The notes under the pieces were generated by a model. It did no database searches. It was not told where the DNA came from and was given only the letters and a program-made list of their open reading frames with translations. From the NCBI GenBank assembly GCA_903813345.2, contig CAIIXF020000004.1, positions 24,305,985 through 24,369,984 on the forward strand: a stretch of DNA of 64,000 nucleotides, given 5' to 3'. The number at the start of each line of letters is the position of its first letter. Position 1 is the stretch's first letter. The stretch is from Owenia fusiformis. Lineage: Eukaryota; Annelida; Polychaeta; Sabellida; Oweniidae. Both the position numbers and the translations under genes were made by a program. Positions 20,980 through 33,500 of the stretch are shown piece by piece.

Positions 20980-21135
20980 ATTAATATCGGCTAGATTGGT
21001 GATATTATATGTTTCGCTTTTCAAAATGAGCAATAAGTTAATGTGGTTTCTCTAAAGTTATTTTTTGATTGGAGAAATTTCAACCAACTTCGACTAATGA
21101 CAACTAATCATCAATCTAGCCAATATATCATAGAT
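20980..21135. repeat. Small inverted repeat (ggctagattggtgat)
   Basis: atcggctagattggtgatatta near 20985 is mirrored by atcaatctagccaatata near 21110. Possibly a short MITE. Confidence 0.4.
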
Positions 21136-22045
21136 TATTTGATTTACCAAAAATGGCATGGTTTATTGGAAAGGTCTATTAAGCCTCGGTCAGATTTGTT
21201 CCATGGCGTGCGCACGGCGACTGTAGCTTCACAAAATCGATATAGAAATTTCCTATATTTTATGCTGCATATTTCTTTCGAATTTTGGAAGCTCTGGCCG
21301 CCGTACATTTGCCGTAGATCAAATGTGACAGAGACATTACCTATCGATATACAACATTCAGATTTCAAAGAGAGATGTAGCATTTCCGACAAGGACTCTA
21401 GAGTTAATGGATTTAAATAAGTACAAGGAGGGATGCAAGTAATCATTAACAAGAAATGCTAGTAAGCAAGAAATACAAGTAAACAAGAAATTACGTAATT
21501 ACATTTGCATTGATCTGTATTTTATTGCTTTATTTAGAACATAAACTATATGAATTGATTCCGAAAGATACTGTCTTGTAATTATGTCACGTGGAGTCGG
21601 AAGTTCTCAACTTGGTTCATTTCACTGAAAAGCAGAAAAGCAATAAAATGAAGATTAGTTTATCCATTAAACCATCACAAACAGAGATGTAAGTTATCAT
21701 GGAGTAGTACCATACACTGTTTTATTTATATAGAATGTGTTGCCATGTATTTAAGCTAAATCCAAAATTTTAATTGGGCAACTATGGCTGGATTTTTTGA
21801 TTGCACAACGCAATTTATATAAATTGAATTTGACCACAGTTTAATAATTTACGAGTCCCAATCTGGTTCATTGCGTAGGTACACGAGTATATTACCAATA
21901 ATTTACTTTTATCTCCCACAAGATATAACATTTACGAAATGGAACATACGATCTAAGGTCTATTTGTAAACGATCAAAGTTTTATCCTCATCGTGTAATT
22001 TAAAATAAACACTAACACTGAACTAAATTGTGAAATTATACTCAC

Positions 22046-22345
22046 TTGGATGAAGAATTGGGGGATAACCCGGAGGAGGGTGATCTGGAGGATGATCCGG
22101 GGGAGGATATGGGGGATAATGCGGAGGTGTATATGTGTGTTTATAGCAACACGGCTTGTTTTCATATTCTTTTGATGGCCCGTGGCAATATGCGGTCCCA
22201 CCATGTCTTTTTCTTCTACAGTTGCACTCACGGGTACGATAACATCTTATAGTTCCAGGATAAGCGCAGTTAGGTGTCCGAGGCAATCCATTCTTCTCAC
22301 ATTTTCCGTGGTTTTTCCATGGTCCCCATGGTTCCCATCGGCATG
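22046..22345 (-). CDS. Orphan TSR-like exon with long His/Pro hinge (partial gene)
   Basis: A 300-base open exon between acceptor ATAAAG and donor GTGAGT, phase 1-1 like the modules of the secreted gene. It starts CRWEPWGPWKNHGKC, continues RCYRTRECNC and closes SKEYENKPCC, the same signature, then a hinge of Pro, His, Asp and Tyr (PPHYPPYPPPDHPPDHPP). It lies 7 kb upstream of the signal-peptide exon at 15.1 kb, so either it belongs to a second, similar gene whose other exons are missing here, or the known gene has an upstream promoter and this exon can splice to exon 2 (phase fits). The assembly gap starts 155 bases upstream. Confidence 0.7.
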
Positions 22346-22500
22346 CTTTATATAAATAAAACTATACGTTTCGTTTTTTGTCAAGTATAAATAAAATGGT
22401 TAAAATGATGCATATCATACAATATCCCAGATGCGAGTAGAAATAATCTTGATTTACGTCATTAGAAATTCATAATTCAGTCAAACTGATGTCATATTTG

Positions 22501-23000
22501 NNNNNNNNNNNNNNNNNNNNNNNNNNNNNNNNNNNNNNNNNNNNNNNNNNNNNNNNNNNNNNNNNNNNNNNNNNNNNNNNNNNNNNNNNNNNNNNNNNNN
22601 NNNNNNNNNNNNNNNNNNNNNNNNNNNNNNNNNNNNNNNNNNNNNNNNNNNNNNNNNNNNNNNNNNNNNNNNNNNNNNNNNNNNNNNNNNNNNNNNNNNN
22701 NNNNNNNNNNNNNNNNNNNNNNNNNNNNNNNNNNNNNNNNNNNNNNNNNNNNNNNNNNNNNNNNNNNNNNNNNNNNNNNNNNNNNNNNNNNNNNNNNNNN
22801 NNNNNNNNNNNNNNNNNNNNNNNNNNNNNNNNNNNNNNNNNNNNNNNNNNNNNNNNNNNNNNNNNNNNNNNNNNNNNNNNNNNNNNNNNNNNNNNNNNNN
22901 NNNNNNNNNNNNNNNNNNNNNNNNNNNNNNNNNNNNNNNNNNNNNNNNNNNNNNNNNNNNNNNNNNNNNNNNNNNNNNNNNNNNNNNNNNNNNNNNNNNN
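22501..23000. other. Assembly gap (500 N)
   Basis: An exact 500-base run of N, probably a placeholder of unknown true size. It may hide the exon(s) upstream of the orphan TSR-like exon. Confidence 1.
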
Positions 23001-25370
23001 ATGACGAGATGAATCAATGGTTAATTGAAATGACTATTTAATGAACAGAGACGAGTTGAGACTGCGATTATTTTGTTCTCATACCACGTCATGCTTGTTT
23101 TTTAGAATCTCCATTATACATGTATAGTTCTGATTTCGTTTACGGATAACTTCATAACCCTTCGAGTTTTTAGGTCATCTATCAAAAGTTAAAACATACA
23201 CCCCTTTAAAAATTTTACAGTGAATTTAGACATAATTTGCGATGGAATATCTTAAAGAAGTAGGATTATACAAAAACTTCCAAAATTTTATACTTTGTTT
23301 GACACTTTCTATACTAAATTTCGTTCACAGATCCAAAGGTCAGCTACCCTCCAACCACTTTTAAATTCTTTAAAGGTATGTTGTGATTTATTACAAGTGT
23401 TGATTGCTAAAAGGACTAGACAAATAATAACGCTGTACCCATAAGGTCACATGCCCTAATTTAAAGGTTCTTGATCACAAAAGTGTACACTCCTTCGCAG
23501 AGTTGTTATAAAATTCTCAGTGTTCACTTGTTATCACTTGGATGTTATTTTTGAACTATTTGGAGAATGCAATTTAAAAACATTTATCATAACGTCCAAG
23601 TGTTTAGTACCCTGTTAGGTACCTGCATTTTAATATGAATTAATGAAGAGAGATTTAAATAGGACTCGAGAATTAGTTAATAAGTTTCGTTCGATACAGG
23701 TACATTAAGTAGTCAACAATGGTTATGTAATCGTTTTTTTAACTCAAATGTCAGTTTGTCGCACAGCCCCAAGATTTGGCTCGTGTAAATGAATAAGGAA
23801 TAGCTTTAATGAGATCCATTTCTTATCGATGTGCTCCAAACTGTACTTATTATAGATTCTTTGCATACAATTTAGGGGATGACAAGCAGATGAATTAAAG
23901 ATTTGGATGCGGGTAATTAACGCCGGAAGTGACGAACCGGAAGTGGAATGATTACGTCTGCTATCATACTATTTAATTACTGTCAGGATTTCGCAAGGTT
24001 CATTGCAAGAAAAGCTCAAAGGAATACTTTTCAACTAAACAAGGTAAAAATAACATTTTGATTATTATCGCTAACACATTGCCTTTAATATATTTCTTAC
24101 TGACTTTGTATTGATTGCTGTTGTTATATCGCCTTTTTAATGTTAGTGTTTGGAGATCTTCTTTTATTGCTTTTTGTGATTTGGAATCCAATGAAATCAA
24201 AGTCAGGCTTCATGCAGCCTTTAAAATCAACTAATTGAGTAATTGTATGGTGCTTCAATTGATAACAATGAGTATAGTTATCCACAAAAGTACATGATTT
24301 TAGAAGGAAACACTAAGTGGTCACAAATGATCCCCTGGGGATTATGGTCCCCTTTCCTTACGGCCCTTACTGGCCCTGACTGTGTATAAATCAATAGAGA
24401 GTAGGACCAAAAATTTGATTGGACCACCTACCCTTTTACACCGAGATCATTATAGAATTTAGAATTTATTAAGGCACGGTTATGTCGGCTGCTAAGAACA
24501 AATATAACATGTGTGAGCATATATCCTAAAGTGAGATATCTGAACAGTGATTTTCAATCGTTTTAATATTGCTGTAACACCAATTTGTATTCTACAATTC
24601 TACAAGGATACAGACAACCTAAACAGAAGATGTGCCAAAAAATACCAGACTCTAAATCCCCATTGGACTTCGCAAGACAACATTAAGAAATGAGCATCAA
24701 ACACTTGTTGTATGCATAAGGGGTGTGATTATTTGGAATTAAGATTAATTATCTTTGATTGAGCACCCACCTCATAATGGCCCTTGCAAAAACTGGGATG
24801 GTCAAAATGTTAGACTCTTACTTTAATGTCTGATAGCCCCACCTACACTGTACCCCCTCATTCAGAGCCCTCCAAAGGACCACTGAACGTTTAAATACCC
24901 CTTTATTAAACGCCGAGTTCTGTGTTTTCGTTTAGCAAATTCATTTTAAAAAATAAAAAATATTCGTTACTTACTGCTATATATTTTAATCTGCACCTGT
25001 TTTGATCTTGATCTTTGATCTTGTCGTCATTGCCATTATACTTCAATACATAAACAGGAAACTGTCTAGAGCACTAACACATTGATTCGCGCCATTTTTG
25101 TTTGTTGTTTAAGTCGAGTACACTAATTATGTAATTAATGATTATTGTCCGAAATCAAATCGAATTTTAAACGTGCAGTAAAAGTGAATTAACGAGCTAA
25201 TATTTTTTATGCTTTTGAGTATATCTGAAATGTATAAAATCTCATCCATTACCCATTACGCCTGTATTTCAAAAACATATATTTGTCATTGTAATACTTT
25301 CATAGCAAACCGGTTTTAATTTGGAAATCATATGATAGCATAAACGAAGGATTGTCATAACATGGCCGTT
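23001..25370. other. Intergenic, no gene recognised
   Basis: AT-rich, no supported exon or clear repeat on either strand. Open frames are short and lack motifs. Confidence 0.5.
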
Positions 25371-25371
25371 G

Positions 25372-26204
25372 CGGCAGCCGTTAAAGTCCCCGTCTAAAGT
25401 TTGAATTTTTTTTTTTCATTCAGGACTTAAAAAGTGATTTTAGAGATTTTTGAACAAAAAAAATTTCAAAAAAAGTTGTGAGCATTTCCTTTCTCAAATA
25501 TTCAAATTTCCCGCCATTTTTCAAAAAAGTTGAAATTTCTTAATCATCAAATATTTCCTAATGCATTTCAAAAAAGATTATCTTTTTAACACCAATGCAA
25601 AGATTGAACAAAAGACACGCTATTTCAATAATAAAATGTCATATTTAATGGGCTAAACCAATGTTTTAGCTTATCAAAAATATTTTGAAACATTAGTGAT
25701 GTCACTAAGGTAACAAAAACTTTTTGAAAAAAATTGAATTTTTTTTTTCGATGTCAATCTTTTCTAAATGTGCTAGACTTTCATAAAAAACAATGTTGAT
25801 TGTCTAACCAAATTAAAAGGAAGAATAAATTATGTTTTAGATATCATTGCACCATTGGTTTCTATGAGAACTAAAATTTTGAAATGCATTTTTCTCAGAA
25901 CCATTTTCACGCACTGGTAAGTTCATTTCTCGCTTGTTTATCAACCGATTTTCTTAATTTTTTCGGCTTAAAACATGGGAGGATGAATGCTATGCATTGG
26001 TATGAATTGTGGCTAATTAGAAGATATGAGTGACCTCTAAAAGTTGGTTTTAAATAAATTCACAAATTTTGGAACAAAAAGTCTATCAAAAACCACTTTT
26101 TGAAATTTAAAAAAAAAGTTTCACATATCACACTTTGATAACATTGGACTACAATATTAGCCAAAGTGGTTTAAACTTTATATGGGGACTTTAAGCGGTG
26201 GCAT
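25372..26204. mobile_element. Non-autonomous element with ttaaagtcccc ends
   Basis: gcagccgttaaagtccccgt at the left and ggggactttaagcggtggc at the right are inverted; the inner arms are A/T-rich and loosely paired. About 830 bases, no coding content. Confidence 0.6.
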
Positions 26205-26649
26205 GGAAGATATCGTTGAACTGTGTCGCCCGCGCTTGATTATGAACATATCCGGAGTTTCCATGTCATATACAATTTGGTTTTAATATCAAAGAACAAC
26301 GTCACCCATATAGTAGTTTAATTTGATGGGCATGTTCAAAAGAGATAGAGAACTTTGTGATCGCTCCTCGTATGTCAAACATTGCATAGAAATTGAGTAC
26401 GCAAAAAACATACTACCTGACGATAACAAACTCTTTATTTGATACAGTTTAGGAGATTCTGCATCATACTTGCGTGCTTGTGTTCTAATCCGTTCCAAGC
26501 AATATGAGCAACTCAGCATTGATTTCCTAGGAACATCGATAACACAATATTTATTGGGAAAACTAAAAAACGCATTGTCTTCATAGAAACACCAAATAAA
26601 TAATTAATTGTAGTATTAATGCAAACCCAACGTACCCTGCTTGAAACCC

Positions 26650-27055
26650 AGTTCTGAAGTGAAAGTACATTTGACTTAGTCTTCTGCTATTGTTCTTGGA
26701 GTACACTAAAAGCGAAAAAAAAACATTTCAGTCAAGTTATCGACTATATACTAAATACATCTGGAGCAAAATCCGTGTGAAGATATATTTTATTACGCAA
26801 TCAACTTTAGTAATAACTACTGGTGGAAATTCTGAACATTGAATTGAAGTGAAATGAAAATACATTTTAGTCAGTCTTCTGCTACTGTTCTTGGAGTACA
26901 CTAAAAGCGGAAAAACATTTTAGTCAAGTTATCGACTATATACTAAATACATCTGGAGCAAAATCCGTGTGAAAATCACTCAAACTACTTTAGTAATAAC
27001 TACTGGTGGAAATTCTGAACATTGAAGTGAAGTGAAGTGAAAATACATTTTAGTC
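26650..27055. repeat. Tandem duplication, two copies of about 200 bp
   Basis: The blocks starting at about 26660 and 26870 share ttcttggagtacactaaaag, tcaagttatcgactatatac and taataactactggtggaaat in order. The tail (to about 27260) has looser copies of a tggagcaaaa(c)tc word. Confidence 0.8.
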
Positions 27056-27681
27056 AGTCAACAGCTTGTACTGATTCTTGAGCAAAACTAAAGAAAAATA
27101 CATTTTGCACTGGAACACAACTCGATTGAAAATAAAATTCAGTCTACTAGTACATGTACTTGGAGCAGAACCCATGTAAAATACGTTTTAATCAGTCTAA
27201 ATCGATTACTGGTACTGGAGCAAAACTCAAGAGAAAATGCATAGGTTACATTTATAACTAGTCAGGAAGCAAAACTCAAACTGGTCCTGAAGCAAAGCCC
27301 AACTGAAAAGAAATTGACCTGTCAACAACCTCTACTATAAAGAGCAGCTAAAACGTCTTTGCCTTGATGAATCACCCGTGTGAACTTTATACACCTGGAC
27401 TTTATTCCTATTTTTTGTATACACCTGGACTTTATACATGTTTTTGTATACATAAAGTACTTTCTAATCAAAAGATATTTTAGCTTCAGGGCCAGGAATC
27501 GCAACATTACGAATTACTGTGTACCACCAGTCCAATTTATAAACCGGATGTGGATATTGCCATAGCAACTGAAACGCCGATTTTGTGGTCCCCAAGGCAA
27601 CCAGAATCACCTCAAAGACAACCACCATTGCATGACTACGTAAGTTGAAATTTAGCTATATCTTTAATGATTGTTGATATA

Positions 27682-28663
27682 TAGGGTGTCTCAAAAAAAT
27701 GTACCCAAAAGTATATCAACACCATAGACAAACCAATCAATATTTTCAGACATTTTTTGCATGGTCTTGTAGATAAAAGATGAAAGTTTTTCCCCTATAC
27801 ACAGTTTTTAATTCAGGTTTGCCCTTTTGATACTTTAACCCGTAACTTTTTACACCACATAGTCAATGTAACCTCGTATTTCGATGACAGTCAGCATCCT
27901 TACTACTACATTGTTCATCACATTTGATATATCTTGTGGAATGTTTTGATTTCTGTTCGGATGCTGGTCTTAAGTTGTTTTAGGTCTCTTAGCTTGGGTT
28001 TAGCATAAAAATGGTCCTTCAAATAGCCTCAGAGAAAAAAGTATGGGCCGTCAAATATGGTGAATAGGGAGACCCTCACGATGTTTTATAGCCCCCTTAT
28101 ACAGAGAGGTCAGAGGTTCAAGAAACTGCATTGCTTGGGATTCTAATGTAGCTTTTGTTTGTGTATCAATCTGAGACCACTGTATTTTCATTTGGATATG
28201 ATTTGGTCTCCAGGCTAGCCTGCCTAACTCTGGAAGGTAACTCCTGAATCATTTGACGATAATTGACCTGATTATCTGTGTTTGTTCTGCCATCGTCATC
28301 CTCAAACATCTTTCTCTGTGGCTATTTGAAGAAGTGTTTTAATGTTCCAAGCAAAAAGACCTAGAACAACTTCCAACATTCAAAGAGAAATCTAAAACAT
28401 TCTACCAGAATTATTATCAAATGTGATGAACAATGTAGCAGTAAGGATACAGGCTGTCATCGAAATATGAGGTTACATCGATTATGTAGTGTAAAAGGTA
28501 AAGGGTTAAAGCATCAAAAAGACAAGACTGAAATAAAAATGGTGTATTGGGGAGAAAACTTCCATGTTTTGGCTACATGACCATGCAAAAAATGTCTGAA
28601 AATATTGATTGGTTTTAACTGTGCTCTTGATATACTTTTGGGTGCATTTTTTGAGACACCCTG
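27682..28663. mobile_element. TA-flanked foldback transposon, gggtgtctcaaaaaa ends
   Basis: The ends agggtgtctcaaaaaaatgt and ...cattttttgagacaccct are inverted, and the arms pair for about 260 bases, including tcgatgacagtcagcatcct-type words. The right arm reads like the last part of a mariner/Tc transposase (IISNVMNNVAVRIQAVIEM), and the left arm carries it inverted. There is no complete transposase. Confidence 0.7.
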
Positions 28664-28671
28664 TATATATA

Positions 28672-29459
28672 CACTCCCCTCCATAAGTTTGGCAACCTTA
28701 GCTCCCTCTGAACTACGTGCTAAAGCCTCTTAACGTTTGAATTTTTATTTACGAGGAAAACACGTATAATATTGATGAAATAGTAATTTGACTTCATTTC
28801 CAATGCCTCCAAATTTTCCCAATTTTTCGCAATTACAATAGGTCGAAAATTGATGATAAAACTGGTGAAATTTTGAAAATTGACATTTCCGTGTAAACCA
28901 ATGGGAAATGGTAGGTTTGCCACAAGTCATATTACAGAATATGCATCCTTTCCGAGTTCTTGCAAAAATACAAGTTAGGTAGTCAATTGAATTTGCTAAC
29001 TTTATTTAATAAAAATTGATTTGGAAAAGTTATAGGTCTTCAAAGTCAAAATTATTTTTCAAATAACTTCCATTGAAATAACATAGGAGGCGAAAAATGA
29101 TTTTCAAAAATGACTTTGGAGCGTTGTAACTTTAGTATTCATATAGTAAACTGAACACATATCGTACAAAAAAGTTAGACAATTCAATTTTCTATGTCAA
29201 ATTTTCCCCGAACCCACCATTTCCCATTGGTTTACATGAAAATGACGATTTCATCTTTATCATCAATTTTCGACCTTGTAATTGAGGAAATAAATTGGGA
29301 AAATTTGGAGGCATTGCAAATGAAGTCAAGTTACATTTCCATCAACATAATAAGTATTTTCTTCACAGGTTATAATGTAAATAAAAATTCAAAAGTAAAG
29401 ATGCTTTAACACGTAGTTCAATGAGGGAACTTAGGTTGCCAAACTTATGGAGGGGAGTG
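28672..29459. mobile_element. 788-bp foldback element, CACTCCCCTCCATAAGTTTGG ends, TA target site
   Basis: TA at 28670-28671 and 29460-29461; terminal cactcccctccataagtttg and its inverse. The arms pair for about 280 bases (for instance aaatttgg / ccaaatttt blocks and the cccattggttta word). The left end lies 8 bases from the end of the preceding element. The short family member is at 15717-15911. Confidence 0.85.
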
Positions 29460-30290
29460 TATGTTATACTTTAGACCATGGTCAGAGCAATATCAGGTGT
29501 ATAGTAGCAAATGATAAAAGCTTTTTGCGACAGGCGTGGGATTTTATATTGCAGATAATGAAAATAATCTAGGGGGACATTTCGACATGGGTATAGTAGA
29601 CAACAATAATGTTTGTTTGTGTTGTTTGTTTGTTTTTGTTATCACTGACACAAGCTTTTTTGTAAATGTATTTTGACGATCAAAGGACTGAACTGAACCG
29701 ATTCCTCGAATATGAATGTTATTAGGTCCTTTTTAAATACATGCAATATACATTTTTGAAATTTTATCTTGGTATATATTTGGTCCATAAATTGAAGCAT
29801 AATAATTCCAAAGGGTTTAAACTGAAACTCTAAAAATTCAACTTGTTTTAACGGCAAATATCTATCCATTATGGTACGAAAACAGTAGTTCCCGTACTGA
29901 TTTGGAACTAGCACATTTATGTCGGATAATTCACACAATTAACTAGATGAAGCTGGTCAAAAGATAACATAGTTCAGGATTGACTCAACCTATTTGAATC
30001 TGCTGTAAATTTAACTACTTGACTGTTTTACCACTTTCATCAGTTTTTAAAGTATTTTGGTAAACAGTTACCTTTGTAAGTGTCCCACCCGGGATACACA
30101 CTCATTTAGAGGTGCTAGTATGTATCCATCAATTATTTTTAATTTCACATTTGACACTGGATCGATCGAATTATCAGCTTATCATATTTTTGTTATGGTT
30201 GTTTCTGTTGTCGGTATTTCAATTTAGATTTCATACCTGAATTGCGTTTTTGGTCAAATCTGTATGTTTATGTAATACAAGCTTACGGAT
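29460..30290. other. Sequence upstream of the first plakin exon
   Basis: No TATA box or CpG-rich block stands out. A minus-strand frame (29642-29938) has no recognised motif. The promoter of the transmembrane isoform, if real, should lie here. Confidence 0.4.
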
Positions 30291-30566
30291 ATGACACCCA
30301 AAGACACTCATTGGAGCCCGGCAATGATGGATTCGGATGATTGGTTATTATTCATTAGCGTTGCTATGGCAGTGATGATCGGCACGTTAACTCTTTTATT
30401 TCTACTGCTTCAGATTCAGAAAAGAAGGAATACAAAGGCCGACACATACAATCGAAAAATAATCGATTGGAACCCAAGAGACGACATGAGCACGCAGGAG
30501 ATCGATGGATCCCTTAATGGAGTCGATGAGGCTGTACCGCCCAGGCCGAAAAAGAGCAGCTTAAAG
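30291..30566 (+). CDS. Candidate first exon 1a: transmembrane anchor
   Basis: 92 codons from ATG to a phase 0 donor (AAG|GTATGG). A short acidic head (MDSDD) precedes a hydrophobic segment of about 25 residues (WLLFISVAMAVMIGTLTLLF...) and then KRR, the positive-inside signal, so the tail faces the cytoplasm. The tail ends in a PPRPKKSSLK motif. It would anchor the plakin domain on the inner side of a membrane. Dystonin has an N-terminal membrane-spanning isoform, so there is precedent. Not proven to splice to the common exons 13 kb away; it could also be a separate small gene. Confidence 0.55.
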
Positions 30567-33500
30567 GTATGGTTACTATGGTAACACCATCTAAAAGTAG
30601 AAGATTAAATAAAGCATGTCATTTAGCCCCATTTTTAAAATGATTAATCTAATGATCCACTCTGAACACTCTGTTCCTGTATTGAATTTGTAATTATTAA
30701 AGGTCTGGTTACCATAGCAACACCAGCTGAAATTAGGAAAAGAATTGCAATGTGTGTATGACACTATAGCAGTGCCTATTAACTATAGATTTCTCATTTC
30801 ATTTATTCACTTATTCAACATGTTTTAAATTATAATTGTTTGCATTTATACTGCACTTTAATGTATTTCAACTATTGTAACTCTCTATCAGAGGTAAATA
30901 AATATACAATACGACAATTACCCAGACTTGAGAAGTATCGATTTAATTTATAACTTATTAAATATTATTGATTATTAAATACGTTAGAGTTCAATATTAG
31001 GTAGACTGAAGATACTACTGTTACGTTCTCCGAAAATAAAATATAAATATCACATTACTCATATTCTAGAAATATTCATTTGTTATTTCCTTTTGTGTAT
31101 TAGTTATCTTAAATGGTAGTATTTTTCTTCTTTAGGCTAGTCTTCATACTCATTTACTGAAACTTTGTTTCAAGAACTCTAATTAAAATTAACTAAACTA
31201 CTTACTATATGGTAGCACCATTCAACTTGAATATAGATGTGCCCTTCAAAAGAAATGTTCTCGTTTGAAAGTTGTATCTTTTATTGTATTTTGTACCGCA
31301 TAATACTCCGATCATCTCTAAGGCATTCTTAGGATGTCGGAATAAACTAAACTATAATCACATGTAATTGGTTACCATAGTAACAAATCATTGTCCGTTA
31401 AGTAATCCGTCCATTGAGGTAGTCTATTTCTTGTTCGGTTACCATAGTAACAAATTAATTATAAAATCCGTTAAATAACAATGAAGTAAACTTCTTTTGA
31501 ACGTCTGACTACCTTTACAGATAAAGTGTAGGCTAGCTACAATATATGATCTGCGCACAAGCGACGATAATACCTTGACGAAATTATATTAAACGTTCAA
31601 AAATGTTCCTTTGCATCATGGGCTTTACCATTTCATTTATAAACAGACAACTATGTTCTAATCACCCAACGAAAGAAGGAAATGTCAGAAGTCATTGGAA
31701 TGTAATTGACTTCATAATTTGTTTTCACTACCTGCATTGTTGCAATGCTAATACCCACAATAAAACGTGTATTGAATACCAATACATTATCATTTTAACA
31801 TTTTAAGCGTACTTAATATTAAACCAAATCATATTTTTAGCAAAATTAATTCAGTTTCGAGGGTATTTATAATTTCAGTTTCTATGATATTTAAATGGCA
31901 TGCGGCCTTTGACCACCCTTACTCGGCCTCAAGTGTACTAAAAAGCAATACATAATGAGAATTCCGTATGTACCTTTAAAATCGCCATAATTTGCGATTA
32001 ATTAATTACATTACGGACACTATGTAAACACCACGTGACATAGACTGACAAATCAGTCACGTAGATTTCAAAATGTGAGCTATGCAAGATGGGATACATA
32101 AATCACATCAAATGTTGACTTTAACTACCGCGTTAAAACAAGGCTATTTCAAATGGATCATTCACAAGTGCGAATTTGACAGACGCAAATGATTTTACTT
32201 TCATTATCAAACTTTGAACACGATAAACGTTAAACTAATCGAAATTGAGAGTTAAACAACGCCCCGGGAACAACACAACGTCCCACGTTATATTCTTATC
32301 AATTTTGGAGTACACATAATTACATAATACATAAAGATGATGAATGGCCATGTACATGTATCAGAGCTCAACACATGGCTGCCGGTTGACAATCAAAAGG
32401 TAAATCTATTTGCAGTATTATTTTTAAATATCAATTTAGCTACAATTGATGACATAGATTAGTAACCGTTGAGGCCATGTTGACCAGGTTGGATAACAGG
32501 AAGGTATATAGTTTCCCGGGATAGTCTCTAACATAGTATTTAACATTTCTAGGTATCTAAGGCCTTTACGATTTATCGTTATCACTAGACAATCTTATAT
32601 ACTCAACTCTGTTAGTCTTACTGTAAAACTACTCAAATATGTAATACAAATTAGCACCGTAGCAGTAGTTAAAGTGATAAACGTTGTTTATATACCCTGC
32701 GTGCAGAGTCTAGACGAAGCTCTCTTTTAAGAAGTGAAGTCAAACGAATGCAAAGGGTATTGTTTATAGTGTTTTATCAGTAATTATAGTAATCATTCAA
32801 ATAAAAATACAGTTTAATTAAAAATACAAGTCTTACGTAATGAATGCCAGTGGGGTTGAACAAGGGACACATGGTCAATGGGAGAAAAAAGTAAGAACTT
32901 ACCGACTTCCTATACCCCTTCCGTATTTTTGGCAACCCTAATGGATATCGCGTTAAGTCTGCTTAAGTTCGAATTTTATTGTGTTCTTTTATTGTTATTG
33001 GCCTGATTTTTAAAAATATTAATGAATTTGTCAAAATCGCCAAAACAGGCTTTTACACGTGTTCCGAAAGGATTGCCAAAGTTTGCATTATGTCACCCAG
33101 GGCTCTCGCCGCAAGGCATTATTTTGTGCCGGAAACGTTTTTCGTCTTATGACAATACAACAGAAAAATGTCACTTTGACCGTCGTTAAACTTTTTTATT
33201 AAGGATTATAAAACCTACAATGTAGTTTGACTAACACTGGATTAAAGTTGATAGACGACATTTATTTGAACTATTTTCTCCATAAACTGAGTTACTGGAT
33301 CATTGGGTCAACTAAATATTAACAACAAACCCTATGTTCGTGTCAGGTCAACAAATTAGAGTCATATTTCTAGGATAAAACCTACCCGCTTCTTACCTGG
33401 CTAAAACCAAAGCTAAATTTCATTTTCTGTTTGAATTGAGAGGTCTGAGATAGAATCTCCGTTTTTGCGTGACGTCATCAAAATTTGTGGCAAAAATTGA

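Noticed and set aside
21043-21452. A 125-codon plus frame and 102-codon minus frame
   Set aside because: They overlap each other, have no known motif, and lack nearby exons in phase.
22481-23017. Long frames through the gap
   Set aside because: They consist of N.
28720-29409. Three short frames sharing the words NFPRTHHFPL / TCGKPTISHW
   Set aside because: They are the inverted arms of the 28672-29459 foldback element read in both directions.
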